Both the position numbers and the translations under genes were made by a program. Positions 34,441-46,119 of a stretch of 64,000 bases of DNA are shown here, piece after piece. How positions within the stretch are numbered: the stretch's first letter is position 1; the number at the start of each line of letters is the position of its first letter. This DNA is from Bicyclus anynana (lineage: Eukaryota > Arthropoda > Insecta > Lepidoptera > Nymphalidae), in the NCBI RefSeq assembly GCF_947172395.1, contig NC_069091.1, positions 4,650,001-4,714,000 on the forward strand. The letters are read 5' to 3'. The notes beneath the pieces were generated by a model. The model was not told where the DNA came from and ran no database searches. It saw only the letters and a list, made by a program, of their open reading frames with translations.

Positions 34441-36354
34441 TTTTTATCATAAACATCTACTAACTAGATCGTAATTACATATTGTTCCATACAGAATTAG
34501 TCAAAATATAATTAAACATTATAAAAAGTTTATACATATACATAGTCTTGGTAATATAATCTCGATTGACTAAAATCTGTTTTAGTTACATCACTCATAT
34601 TTACTCTTCTGCAAAAGAAGCCAAATTCCTGTTCATATTTCAGAAGTCTTCTTTGAACTTGGTACAATAAGAGAGAATTTCATTTCGATCATGAGAAATT
34701 CGACCACTAGCAATAAATAACACCAACAATGAGCTATTCTGTGATTGTAGTTAAACTAATATCACAGGAGGGCTATCATTGTGTTTATGTTTACGTGTGT
34801 TCACATTGGGCCGTATTTGGCCATCACAGCCCATTATGTCCCTATTTGTTCTAGATCTTTTGTTGCGGCGAGGGTGAGCAACGTTCAGACAACAATTTGT
34901 CATAAAATAAAAAGATTTATTATCCTATGTGTGCAATACGCAGCAGCTACTCTTTAACCATCGTTATTGTGCCCTTTTATAGCGACAAATAAAACTGGAA
35001 TGAGAAAAGTAATATTATACAAAAGATATGGACATTGTTTTCGAAATATATTACCATCGGAGCTAATAAAACGTGTCGTCGACGTTAAATTTTCATGAGT
35101 ATTAAATAGACTTCAAATATTTGAGACGAGCTACATTTTCACGTGGTTTTAGAGCCTCCTTATTTAAATCTCCAAATTGCGTCAGAGTTTATCACCAAAA
35201 TCTTGTTGGAGAATACAATGGAATTTCTGTCTGTGAAGTATTTAAAAAAGGTTTGTTTTTTATTTCATATCCAGATCACGTGTTCAAGGAAATGTTTTTA
35301 AATATGTTTGTCTGTTTATTTGACATATAAAACTAGGAAGTTCTTATTTCAAAGCATTTTGAAGCTTTTACACAGAAATGCAAACGTATTACATATTTAA
35401 AAATGCATTCGCTTGAAAATTTGATCTGGGTATTTTTCTAGTTCTATTATATTTGTTGGTAAATTATTTATTAAGTAAAATTAACGTATTGTGATCGAAG
35501 AAATTTTACATAAACTTTCTAAATTCCTATATCAATTTTGTCTCTCTAATTTGTGTGACAAAAGTGGTACACAGGTCTCTCTGACCACAACATCGTGACA
35601 GATGGTCAGCATCGCAGCAGTGCAAGGGTTAAAGCGACATCTGCCGGCCACTATCAATCATTCCCGCTACACAATGTTATTTGTACCGTTGACTTATTGT
35701 TTGCCGATATCTGTCAATTCCGGATTCTTATTGACTTTTACAATGAATTGCTATTTTATAAAAGTTGCACACATAATATTTGAACCCATATTTCAATGAA
35801 ATAATTTAAAGATGATATCTTTCAAACCAATAATATTTAATTATTTACTTTTGTTTTTAAGTTACTGATTATTATAGGTAAGTTTTATATGAGCCTGTTT
35901 TGTTGTTTATTTTCTTACTTATAAGACTAAAAAAGTACCTACTTATCTTAGTAAGTATATAGCATAACACAAATTACAATTATTTTAGGGTTAGCTAGCG
36001 ATGTGTGCATTGTCCTAATACACAATATATTTATTTTACTAAAATGAACTATTGTCCACATACGCCGGGACGAGTCAAATAGGTACCTAATTTTAACATG
36101 GAAAACTAAATAAATTCTGTATGTTAACCGAAGTAACATTTAAATAGGAGCATTCCTGAGATTTCTTTTCCGACTTTCCATCAGCCGAACTTTTTACAAT
36201 AAGGAAACAGATAAACATGTGCTCGAGCTATTAAACTTTGTCATCGGCAATTAGTGAAGGCGCGACTAAACAATTTATAGGCCTACCTCGTAGACATATG
36301 ACACCCATTCGGATCGGCTGTTAACAAATTAAAACGATTTGTTCTGTTATTCTA
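34441..36354. other. Large Pitx intron, unassigned
   Basis: AT-rich, with no repeat copy or splice-flanked frame recognised. Small overlapping forward frames near 35595 do not resemble a known protein. Confidence 0.35.
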
Positions 36355-36600
36355 ATAGGGCTAGAGATGGGAAGCGTTCGTGTCGGGCGCGTATTTTGAC
36401 AAAATTTATTACAACCACGCCTCCTTCGGGGTATTTTTACTCTTACGTTGGATGCCGCGACATCTGTTGCGCAGAAAATGCAGTCACGCCCTCCGCGGAA
36501 AGCTCGTGAATTTCGAAAATATTGACATTGATGGAGGCGGGTGTTTTTTGTATCGGCGACATCATAGACGTGAAATCCTTATCCACACATCTGTCTAGGG
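36355..36600. promoter_or_regulatory. Non-repeat GC-richer block
   Basis: GGAAGCGTTCGTGTCGGGCG, CGACATCTGTTGCGCAGAAA and CACGCCCTCCGCGGAAAGC stand out from the AT-rich flanks. No repeat or coding assignment can be made. A candidate conserved intronic element. Confidence 0.25.
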
Positions 36601-36689
36601 TTATTTATTTAATTTGACCAAAAAAGTAGTTAGGGAGGTAAGTACCTACTTACATTAAGCATGACTACATGACTAGCATGAGTACATGA

Positions 36690-36790
36690 AGACATGACTA
36701 GCACAAACCCCGCGAGAACCATGGATTTTTCTGGGATGAAAAGTAGCCTATGTGTTAAGAGTAAAATCTATTTCTATTCCAAATTTTTTA
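36690..36790 (-). mobile_element. Helitron-like fragment interrupted by a SINE
   Basis: CCATGGATTTTTCTGGGATG, AAAAGTAGCCTATGTGTTAA and TCTATTTCTATTCCAAATT match the middle of the short Helitron-like family. Similarity stops where the family B SINE begins. Confidence 0.65.
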
Positions 36791-37105
36791 TTTTTTTTTA
36801 TTTTTTACAAGTTAGCCCTTGACTACAATCTCACCTGATGGTAAGTGATGATGCAGTCTAAGATGGAAACGGGCTAACTTATTAGGAGGAGGATGAAAAT
36901 CCACACTCCTTTCGGTTTCTACACGACATCGTACCGGAACGCTAAATCGCTTGGCGGTACGTCTTTGTCGGTAGGGTGGTAAGTAGCCACGGCCGAAGCC
37001 TCCCACCAGCCAGACCTGGACCAATTAAGAAAACCTCAATCAGCCCAGCCGGGGATCGGAACCGGGACCTCCGTCTTGTAAGTCCACTGCGCCACAGAGG
37101 CCGTC
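36790..37105 (-). mobile_element. SINE family B copy inserted into a Helitron-like fragment
   Basis: Reverse-orientation copy with all family B blocks. Part of the region between B and A boxes is deleted (GTCTTGTAAGTCCACTGCGC). It directly follows a Helitron-like fragment (36690-36790) that breaks off at the junction. Confidence 0.86.
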
Positions 37106-37844
37106 AAAAAAAGTAGCCAATTAATAACAATTTTTTCTAAATGCAAAAAAAAAAACAAAAACACGCGTCCCGCACGCATCAAAGCGGGGCGACACCGGTA
37201 CCCCGGTGTTAAATTCTCATCTCATGTCACCGGGGTCGCCATTTTTTTTGTAACAAAAACTTTATAGTAACGGCGGAGCAGACAGTGTGGCTCCAGGTTT
37301 TTGTATACGGTTTTTGCGACGATAAATCACGGTACGTTTAGGTTGATAGTAAAAGTTAGTTTAATAGAGAAAAAATCTTGTTCAGCAGCTATTTAGAGAT
37401 TGTAATTGTTGCGATCGTAATTTTGACTTCTTGATGCTCATTGTTTATGTATGTAGTTTGACAGTAATTAGCTGTACATGGTTTAAGAATGCCACTGCTT
37501 AAAATCCCTCTGAAGGCTTTTAAAGCTTTTAAAAAATGTCAAGCAAAAAAAATTTTCAAAATACTGCAAACCATTGTTAAACCAAACAAGGACTGAAGAT
37601 AATAGTTAATCAATAACTTCAATTAATTATTTTTTCTTTGTATAGTTGTTTTTTAATTTGTCACACAGGAACGTATCCCTTATAATCCCATATAAAATAC
37701 CATTCCATTTTCACGGTTTCTTGTGTATTCGCGACACATTTAGAGAACGTATCCCCCGCGAATAATGAGCTTTTACTGTATAGTTCGCCTAAAATTCATC
37801 AGTGCCTGACTGAAGTCTTCGATCAGTGCGTGTGTTGTGTTTTC

Positions 37845-38200
37845 GCCTTTACGGAGTTCCGGATAAGCTTACCAAGACTTGGTCGCTAACTATATACCTC
37901 ACAAGAAGGCTCAGAGTCACTCAGCGAGCGATGGAGCGAGCTATGCTCGGAGTATCTCTGCGTGATAAAATGAGGAGATACGCAGACAAACAAAATCTTT
38001 GACATAGCTTGACGTTTAGCGAAGCTGAAGTGGCTATAGCTTGGGCACATAGTTCAAAGAGTTCTTGCACTGAATAGTCACTAAACATCAGGTAAGATCA
38101 CAGTCAAGGTCTAATTTGTCATTGAATCAATTTTGTCAAAAATCCGAGTAAGAAGCCTATGGTTTAACTGTAACATCTATCAGCTCATAATGATGATGAT
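37845..38200 (+). mobile_element. RTE-type LINE coding remnant
   Basis: Plus-strand translation gives a stretch resembling RRLRVTQRAMERAMLGVSLR followed by DKMRRYADKQ, a block just before the endonuclease-RT C-terminus in RTE elements. A family B SINE-like scrap (CATCAGGTAAGATCACAGTC) follows at about 38085 and a (GAT)n run at 38188-38203. The element is broken by indels. Confidence 0.72.
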
Positions 38201-38202
38201 GA

Positions 38203-38840
38203 TGACATTCCAAATAGGTAAACTATGCTTTACAACGAATTAGACTCCAAATATTAAAAAAAAAAAAAGATTTTAAACTACGCGGTAGAGAGAAGACACC
38301 CCACTAGGTGAACCGTTGACATGAAGCGAGTTCTAGAGCATGGTGTTTGGAAATCCGAGTTGGCTTATGGCTTAGCTGTGGACGTCAGTCGACTGATAAT
38401 GATGAAGACGACGACATTCCAAATAGGTAAACTATACTATATAGCCGTGATAGCCCAGTGGTCATGACCTCTGCCTCCGATCAAGAAGGGCGTAGGTTAG
38501 AATCCGGTCCGAAACATGCATTTCTAACTTTTCCAGTTATGTGCATTTTAAGAAATTAAATATCGCGTGTCTCAAACGGTAATGGAAAAACATCGTAAGG
38601 AAACCTGCATGTTGAGAATTTTCTTAATTCTCTACGTGTGTGAAGTCTGCCAATCCGCATTGGGCCAGCGTAGTGGACTGTTTGTTTATCTTTCTCAAAC
38701 TGAGAGGAGACTGGTGCTCAGCTGTAAGCTGAATATGGGTTGATAATGATGATGAGACTACATTTTACAACGAATTAGTCTCAAAATATTTTTAAAAATT
38801 GAGTAAAGTAAATAAACTACGTGGTAGAGAGAAGACAACC
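38203..38840 (+). repeat. Local duplication with RTE tail, second unit split by a SINE
   Basis: The segment GACATTCCAAATAGGTAAAC... to ...GTAGAGAGAAGACA occurs at 38203-38300 and again at 38414-38440 continued at 38757-38840. The second unit is split by the family A SINE. Between the units lies an RTE 3' tail (GGTGTTTGGAAATCCGAG, GTGGACGTCAGTCGACTGA). The duplication preceded the SINE insertion. Confidence 0.7.
38440..38755 (+). mobile_element. SINE family A copy inside a duplicated segment
   Basis: Slightly diverged family A copy with the head GTGATAGCCCAGTGG, a B box altered to GGTTAGAATCC, the CATCGTAAGGAAACCT body and a short (GAT)n tail. It interrupts the second unit of a local duplication whose first unit lies at 38203-38300. 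Confidence 0.83.
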
Positions 38841-40952
38841 GTATAAGAAAATCAACGTTAATTTTAAAGGAGTAAAGACCCCGAACGGCCGCGCCGGTCA
38901 TATTTAGGAACGTCGAGATAAACTTCATAATCTGAGACACGAACTAACAGGACAAATATTTGTACCGGCTTAGGGAGCTCATCCGTAAATCATATTATGA
39001 ACTGGCCGGGCTAACCCCTGATTTAGGATTACCTTCTTTAAATCATATTGAAGTGCGTACTTTATTTTACTTATAACCAAGAAGATATTCAATAAATTGA
39101 AATAAATGTCCTTTTCACTACTCTTGCTCAAAAACACTGTCATATTACCACTCCACAGCGGGGCTAAACAAACATTTCAGCCTCTAGGGGCTAAAGTAAT
39201 TTTATTTTTTTAATACTTGTCTGTTACGAGTACAAGCCAAGTACTAGCCTACTATAAAACGGAGGAGGTTTTATTCGAAAATAGAATCATTATAGGTAAG
39301 GCCCTGATTGTTTTGAAAAATAAATAAAAAACTTTAAATTGGAATGAAATGCAGCGTTCTTGTCTGTGGAATGCGTTCATTTGCGAATTCATTTCAGTTG
39401 CGAATAGAGCGAGATTTGAAGACATGGGACATCCTTTACGGTGTAGTACCTTTGCCTTTTTCTCATATGAAAAAAATAAAATTAAAAAGCGAGAATTTAA
39501 AAACAATTGGCGTGAATAATACACACTTGATTTTTTTCAGAAAATAATTGTAAATTTGTGACCGTAACTTACATATTTTTCAACAATAATTTTTATTGTT
39601 ATTGTTGTCTTCATCTAGTGAGAATGGTAATCCTAATTTGGAGATGAAATGATGAAATTTTCAATCTGTTACCATCAAAGTCCAGAAGCATTTACTTAAA
39701 TACTTACCTACGATACCTACGAAAAATTTAATAAGTGAAGAAAACAACAACGAATGGATTCACTTACGAAAGGAGTTTTTTAAACTATTATCTCCCACGT
39801 TTACCTCATATACTCATTATTCATCTTCACAGTAGTCGGAAATTACCGGGTAAAAGCATCTCCCTTAATATCCAAAATTGTAGACTTTGTACATTTAATT
39901 TTCAATTAAAATAAATCATTGAATATTGAACTAAGCTATTTTATTTTCTCGCAATCGTAGTGAAAAGCAGAGTGTAACACGTGGGGCTAAACCCATTATA
40001 AACTCGGTTTCTATTTAGGCGGCCCTCGCCTTACGTCTCGGGCCCTAAAAATACCTCGTATATAATGGGTCTTTTTAGCCCCTTGTATAACAATCTACTA
40101 TTTATTTAGATGGCACACATATAGCGGTAGTAACCGCATCCTTCAAGCATCTTCGCTGTTTTCCGGTCTCAGGTGATGGTTTTCGGTATAATTGTAGGCA
40201 CATGAGGCTTTCATAATTCCCTAGAAGTAAAACTTCAGGTCGCAAGGCAATGCATTGTGCGACGTTTCTATGTCCCAAGCAATGCTCTTTTACAAGTATA
40301 AAATACGCTGGTTTTCTACTTAACATAAGACTACAGACCATAAAAACGCTAAAGCTAGTGGATGAGACATTAATTGTGGAATTCGTCAACTATTTCAATT
40401 TGTTTTTCGTAGTTATCAGTTTTCATTTCTTGTTTAATATTTAGTTTACTGTTAACATGCCCGATAAAGTCCCCGTACTTACATAACTTTACTTAAATCG
40501 TCTACATCCGCTATAAAGAAATAAAATCTTGAATTTATTGAAAGATCTGAAAGGCTGTGGAATCCCTTAAGTGCGCCAGATAATTAGTTTCCCATTTTTC
40601 CGTGAAGCTAATAAGAAAGGGTGTTATCCGAAGGTGTAAAAAACCGACAAAATCAACGGGGGATTTAAAGGAATCCGCAGAATCTGCTCAATTTAAAATT
40701 AAAGCCACGAAACGTGTTTTTCGCGTATTTTATAAAAATCTCGGGATATGCGAACAATCTTCGACGTAAGCTCAAGCGCCAATATCATACGCTAAACCGA
40801 TTACTCGTACTTTTTTATTATTAAATTATGAAAAGGTTTACGATACCGGTTTTTATTCGTATTCGTATATCACTTACGAAAAAAATATGAGATTTTATTT
40901 AAAAACATTTTGTCATTACAAAGAGCAAGCGTCTTTGCTTTTTCATGAATAC
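38841..40952. other. Large Pitx intron, unassigned
   Basis: A pair of opposite frames at 39252-39547 and one at 40102-40389 have no recognisable domains. No repeats recognised beyond AT-rich runs. Confidence 0.35.
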
Positions 40953-41322
40953 ACAGTAACAGTACAGTTATACCTATGTAGCGCATAGTAGCGCAGTGAT
41001 AGCCCAGTGGATATGACCTCTGCCTCCGATTCCGGAGGGTGTGGGTTCGAATCCGGTCCGGGGCATGCACCTCCAACTTTTCAGTTGTGTGCATTTTAAG
41101 AAATTAAATATCACGTGTCTCAATCGGTGAAGGAAAACATCGTGAGGAAACCTGCATACCAGAGAATTATCTTAATTCTCTGCGTGTGTGAAGTCTGCCA
41201 ATCCGCATTGGGCCAGCGTGGTGGACTACTGGCCTAACCCCTTTCATTCTGAGAGGAGACTCGAGCTCAGCAGTGAGCCGAATATGGGTTGATGACAGTA
41301 ACAGTACAGTTATACCTATGTA
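40953..41322 (+). mobile_element. SINE family A copy with 28-bp direct repeats
   Basis: Full-length copy (40981-41294). Flanking direct repeats of 28 bp lie at 40953-40980 and 41295-41322 (beginning ACAGTAACAGTACAG and ending CCTATGTA). This is longer than the 11-13 bp seen at the other copies. The (GAT)n tail is reduced to a few bases (TTGATG). Confidence 0.9.
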
Positions 41323-41960
41323 CCTATTGTAAGTTTTTTTTCTTCTTAAAAAATTTTGAAAAATTAATAAAAAAATATTATCAAACCTTTTACTGCTACA
41401 CCAGAAAGTTTCAACACTCGCCAAATGACAACTGCAATTGACTAATGAACTTCGAGTACACAATAGCGTTTTAATAAAATAAAATGCATTCTAATCCCCT
41501 ATTTAAATTCAATGGCAAAGCAAGTGCAGGGCTAATCATCGCAATATAATGGTCCACCGGTTTCGGGGGGACGTTTTTTATTGTGCAAGCGAGATAGTTT
41601 AACTGTTTCCACACAAAAAACTATGATGAATGAAAGGGACGGACGATTTAGTCGATTCATTTGGATTGACTTTAAATGATTGCCTTTTTTGTTCGCCGGT
41701 GATGGATTGCGAATCATTTCGTTTACGCCAGCTTCACGTGTGTTAAATTGTGTCTGTTTTTTGTATAAAATAAATCGCTACTACAAATTTACTGTAGTAC
41801 AATTGATACAGCTGTATTTTATAGAAACAGCATAAAAATTTTAGAATTTAAACTATCGTGAGTGTTATTCATATTAATTGATTATGAAACACGGCTAAAA
41901 CTCACGTGATATTACGTCGGAGTATGCCCGACTAGTTTCGAACCCATACGGGGCCCTTAG

Positions 41961-43022
41961 TCATGAGCTGGTTCTTGCATCGCGGCACGATCCAAACTGC
42001 GAAGCGGCTGCGCGACGCGCTGCTGCACGCATTGCGCGCGCGGAGAGGGGTTGAGTGGTGGGGAGTGAAGGTTCCGTTACACTCTCCGACGGTTCATTAA
42101 TGTCATCTTCATTAGACTCGTCTTCTTGTAAGCAAACCGAACTAATGCTATCTTGTTCCAAGTTTGTTGTATGTGACAATGAAAGAAATAGCGGTTTCCA
42201 CGCTGTGGGCAGCAACCATCCATGATCCCGATTAAAATTCGGGTGACGACTAATTTCTATCGCTTCACGTATCTTACGAGGTACTAGAAACTTTTCCCTT
42301 GACAATACAGAAGCCTTATCAAAACGGATATAATGAGTCGTACCCGAAGCTAGAACATGCTCGGCTATTGCTGAACCGTCCGTGTCCACATTCTTCATGC
42401 TCCGTATGTGTTCTTTTACCCTTGTGGTGATGTTACGGCGAGTCTCACCGATGTATGATCTACCACAGTCACACGGAATCTTGTACACCCCGGGCACGTT
42501 CAGCGGATCCCTATCCTTAGGCGATCGCAGTATACTCTTCACCAGTGCAGGTGGACGAAACCGCGTCACTATGTCAAATCTCCGTTGGAGATAGTGGCTG
42601 ATTTTGTCCGTCACGCCCTTCACATATGTTAAGTACACTGGTGACCGGTTCACACAGGACGGTTTCCGCCTAGTTGTTGTTTGTGCCCATCTGGAACTCT
42701 GACGCCAACTATAGCCATTGTTCTCCAGCGCCTGTCTCACCACTCTTAGTTCGCACTCAATATAGGGTGGGTCACAAAGACTTAGGGCTCGATTTATGAG
42801 GCTTCTTGGTACCGACGATATCTGCGACGGATGGTGGTGCGAACTCGCATGGAGATATCTATTGGTGTGAGTCGGTTTTCGGTACACCGTTGTATGTAAT
42901 TCACCACCAGACCCCCGGATCACCATCACGTCTAAAAATGGCAGACCGCCCTCTTTTTCTTCCTCTTTCGTAAAATGAACCTTCTCATGTAGACTATTGA
43001 GACACTGGAATATTATGGCCAA
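41961..43022 (-). CDS. Penelope-like element ORF 3' part (RT end + GIY-YIG endonuclease), minus copy
   Basis: A 353-codon open frame with no true start (it opens with TTG at the spacer), so the N-terminal reverse transcriptase core is missing. Residues about 10-90 match the end of a PLE RT: VHFTKEEE, LPFLDV and VYRKPTHTNRYL. Residues about 175-260 are the GIY-YIG endonuclease: GVYKIPCDCG at 178-187, SYIGET at 189-194, the likely catalytic Arg at 201 in RVKEH, His222, and a Glu at 253 in IREAIEI. The C-terminus is Ala/Arg-rich and ends at a stop at 41961. In the intact element, RT and endonuclease nick DNA and copy RNA at the target. This copy lacks the RT active-site region and is unlikely to be autonomous. 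Confidence 0.88.
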   Translation of the reverse strand: MAIIFQCLNSLHEKVHFTKEEEKEGGLPFLDVMVIRGSGGELHTTVYRKPTHTNRYLHASSHHHPSQISSVPRSLINRALSLCDPPYIECELRVVRQALENNGYSWRQSSRWAQTTTRRKPSCVNRSPVYLTYVKGVTDKISHYLQRRFDIVTRFRPPALVKSILRSPKDRDPLNVPGVYKIPCDCGRSYIGETRRNITTRVKEHIRSMKNVDTDGSAIAEHVLASGTTHYIRFDKASVLSREKFLVPRKIREAIEISRHPNFNRDHGWLLPTAWKPLFLSLSHTTNLEQDSISSVCLQEDESNEDDINEPSESVTEPSLPTTQPLSARAMRAAARRAAASQFGSCRDARTSS

Positions 43023-43027
43023 ATAAT

Positions 43028-44064
43028 ATAGTCTACATGAGAAGGTTCATTTTACGAAAGAGGAAGAAAAAGAGGGCGGTCTGCCATTTTTAGACGTGAT
43101 GGTGATCCGGGGGTCTGGTGGTGAATTACATACAACGGTGTACCGAAAACCGACTCACACCAATAGATATCTCCATGCGAGTTCGCACCACCATCCGTCG
43201 CAGATATCGTCGGTACCAAGAAGCCTCATAAATCGAGCCCTAAGTCTTTGTGACCCACCCTATATTGAGTGCGAACTAAGAGTGGTGAGACAGGCGCTGG
43301 AGAACAATGGCTATAGTTGGCGTCAGAGTTCCAGATGGGCACAAACAACAACTAGGCGGAAACCGTCCTGTGTGAACCGGTCACCAGTGTACTTAACATA
43401 TGTGAAGGGCGTGACGGACAAAATCAGCCACTATCTCCAACGGAGATTTGACATAGTGACGTGGTTTCGTCCACCTGCACTGGTGAAGAGTATACTGCGA
43501 TCGCCTAAGGATAGGGATCCGCTGAACGTGCCCGGGGTGTACAAGATTCCGTGTGACTGTGGTAGATCATACATCGGTGAGACTCGCCGTAACATCACCA
43601 CAAGGGTAAAAGAACACATACGGAGCATGAAGAATGTGGACACGGACGGTTCAGCAATAGCCGAGCATGTTCTAGCTTCGGGTACGACTCATTATATCCG
43701 TTTTGATAAGGCTTCTGTATTGTCAAGGGAAAAGTTTCTAGTACCTCGTAAGATACGTGAAGCGATAGAAATTAGTCGTCACCCGAATTTTAATCGGGAT
43801 CATGGATGGTTGCTGCCCACAGCGTGGAAACCGCTATTTCTTTCATTGTCACATACAACAAACTTGGAACAAGATAGCATTAGTTCGGTTTGCTTACAAG
43901 AAGACGAGTCTAATGAAGATGACATTAATGAACCGTCGGAGAGTGTAACGGAACCTTCACTCCCCACCACTCAACCCCTCTCCGCGCGCGCAATGCGTGC
44001 AGCAGCGCGTCGCGCAGCCGCTTCGCAGTTTGGATCGTGCCGCGATGCAAGAACCAGCTCATGA
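43028..44064 (+). CDS. Penelope-like element ORF 3' part (RT end + GIY-YIG endonuclease), plus copy
   Basis: Mirror copy of the minus-strand frame. The frame is open from just after a TAA at about 43025 to the TGA at 44062-44064, without frameshift. It holds the same RT C-terminal motifs (LPFLDV, VYRKPTHTN) and the same GIY-YIG domain. The one amino-acid difference seen is Trp in place of Arg154 of the minus copy, from a single C-to-T change near 43462. The remaining bases to 44150 are the shared 3' untranslated end. The 5' end is truncated at the same point as its partner. Confidence 0.87.
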
Positions 44065-44161
44065 CTAAGGGCCCCGTATGGGTTCGAAACTAGTCGGGCA
44101 TACTCCGACGTAATATCACGTGAGTTTTAGCCGTGTTTCATAATCAATTAGCATAAAAATT

Positions 44162-45179
44162 GTGTCCACCAGCATCGTTTAAAATCTTAATCTCAGTAAT
44201 TAAATAGCACGAAGTTATACTATTACGTAGTCTTTGTCGTACAGTTGTCTAGTCCATCTCATTGTAAGTAGACAATACTCTACTTCTTTGACTCTCCTGA
44301 CTCTCGTTTTATTCTTAAAATGACAGAAAGCTTGGCAACTTTGTTCGTAACACTCCCGATGGTCCGCGCGGACCGGGGGGCGTGTAGCGATGAATGAAAA
44401 ACCCACGACTGATGCACCTCACTTCCCCGCACGCACGATTTCACACTTTCACTTTCTTTCCCCCCCGTCGCCCGCATATCATGGGAGTGTCATCAACGAA
44501 CTTGCCAGACTAAAATTTTAAGTGTACATTATTAGGTGATATTTTTGAAGAATTCCCCCAATCATTACAATATGATGATAAAATGCAATCCTTAAAATTA
44601 ATGTTACTTATCATTTAATAATTATATCAACATTTTTCATAAATTTTGATATTGTGTTATGTGTTTCGCTGCACTAATTTTTATATTTTTTTAAATTCTG
44701 TGTACCTACCTACAATGTACATGTAATTTTACATACATGTAAAATTACATGTACATTGTAGGTAGGTACACAGAATTTAAAAAATTATAAAAATTAGGGC
44801 AAAAATATAAAACTCGTTTTTTGTAGTCGGTCAAAAACCAAACATTTTTGCAGTAGGCCGAGAACCGATCCTTCCTGTATGCACCCCTGTCCCGATACTA
44901 ATTGCGTAACTAAACGGCAGGGGCGCGTAATCCTATATTGATGTGTTTGTAAAAACTATCCGATCTCCCCCCTCCCCCCACGCAGCTTCCCGTTCCGCGA
45001 TATATTCAGTCTTCACTGAATAATTTATTTAACCGGCGCGTGATGAGCGTAATTTGTTCCTTTGTAGTATTTGATATTTGTATGATTTAGATTGCCGATA
45101 GTATAATGATGTTACAATAGTACAATTGGATTTTTAAACCCTGAGTGTAAAGCAAGCAAAGCTTATAAAAAATTGGGTT
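44162..45179. other. Large Pitx intron around the 61-bp palindrome
   Basis: Two GC-rich patches (44340-44480, including GTCCGCGCGGACCGGGGGGC and a C-run, and 44890-45000, including AACGGCAGGGGCGCGTAATC and CTCCCCCCTCCCCCCACG) lie either side of the palindrome. They may be the ends of one undescribed element; not established. Confidence 0.35.
44674..44797. mobile_element. Near-perfect 61-bp-arm palindrome
   Basis: Arms 44674-44734 and 44737-44797 are complementary over 61 bp with one mismatch seen and a 2-bp loop. The core reads GTACCTACCTACAATGTACA then TGTAATTTTACAT. It has no coding content. It could be a foldback MITE or a hairpin RNA source. Confidence 0.85.
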
Positions 45180-45440
45180 ATTTATTTATTTATACTTTCT
45201 TTTTAGAGCACAAAAATAAAACTTAACTAAAGAAAAAGAAACAGATTAAGAAGAGAGCAGCAGGGAGTGACATTTGCTATCGACAGGTCACGTGATCAAG
45301 ATCTGTCATTCTCATACATTTTTCTAGTTTTCGAAGCGTCTGTGATCGTAGAAAGAGATTCGATGTGCTACAAGTGCAGGTTACAAAAGGCGGCCTCATC
45401 GCTAAGAAGCGTTCTTTCAGACAACCTTAGGTTTAGGAAA
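45180..45440 (-). mobile_element. LINE 3'UTR remnant with GCGATGAGGCCGCC hairpin block
   Basis: Read on the minus strand, GAACGCTTCTTAGCGATGAG followed by GCCGCCTTTTGTAACCTGCA matches a 3'UTR block I associate with lepidopteran LINEs (…ATCGCT…TTAGCGAT…). A/T-rich tail with TTTATTTATTT (plus) lies at the left end. The related copy at 53700-53815 is in the opposite orientation. Confidence 0.55.
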
Positions 45441-46119
45441 ACATAAGGGCATTCGCAGATGATGTTAAACTTAAGCAGGTGGGGTGCCAACCTTTGGTTT
45501 AAGACACTAGCAGGTGTTGGTGGGTCCTCGTTCTGCCGAGAGCATTTTTAGCTGTCGCATCCGATATTGCTCTGATATTTTTTATCTGTTATTTATTTCC
45601 TTTTTTTATTTTTTAACAATGTTGGTTGGTTAAATACAAAATTATTCAAACGACTATCGGAACAATAATAGTTGACACAACATTCCACATGCCGGTAATC
45701 TCGTGAGCAAGGTACTCGGCGTGTATTTTGATACTTTTTCCTTTTCTTGCTCTGATATTGATTATTATGCAGCAGTATAGTAGCATGCAGTAGCCACTCA
45801 CCGTTCAAGTCCACGTCCCTGCAGGGCTAACGGCAGGACATCCGATAAAACTGATCATTAAGACTTCTAATAGTGGTCGTGACAGAGTCGAACGTTACAG
45901 ATAATGTTCGACTCCTGCCTGCCAATCCACAAAGGAAGAGCGTGGTGAATCTACCTACAGATGCCTACAGATGCCTGGCCTTGCAGTGGGCTATTAAATA
46001 ACTGGGTATGAGGATGATGCCACGGAAACGTAACAAAAGTAAATAAAATTTATAGCAAAATGAGTCTCTTCCAAAAAAATTTTTGGTATCACTTAAATCT
46101 AAAAGTTGATATCAATTTT

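Larger units (their letters stand above)
41841..44149. mobile_element. Penelope-like retroelement, inverted head-to-head pair with TSD
   Basis: Two 5'-truncated copies of the same retroelement face away from each other. The left arm is 41875-42997 (minus) and the right arm 43028-44150 (plus), each 1123 bp, with a 30-bp spacer. Arm lengths are equal and the encoded proteins differ at one residue. The unit is flanked by a 12-bp direct repeat AGCATAAAAATT at 41829-41840 and 44150-44161, the expected target-site duplication. The left side has 34 extra bases (41841-41874) between TSD and arm. Inverted partial copies are typical of Penelope-like insertions. The near identity points to a recent event. 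Confidence 0.88.

Noticed and set aside
42382..43643. 70-codon frames antisense to the Penelope-like coding regions
   Set aside because: Shadow frames, mirrored in both palindrome arms.
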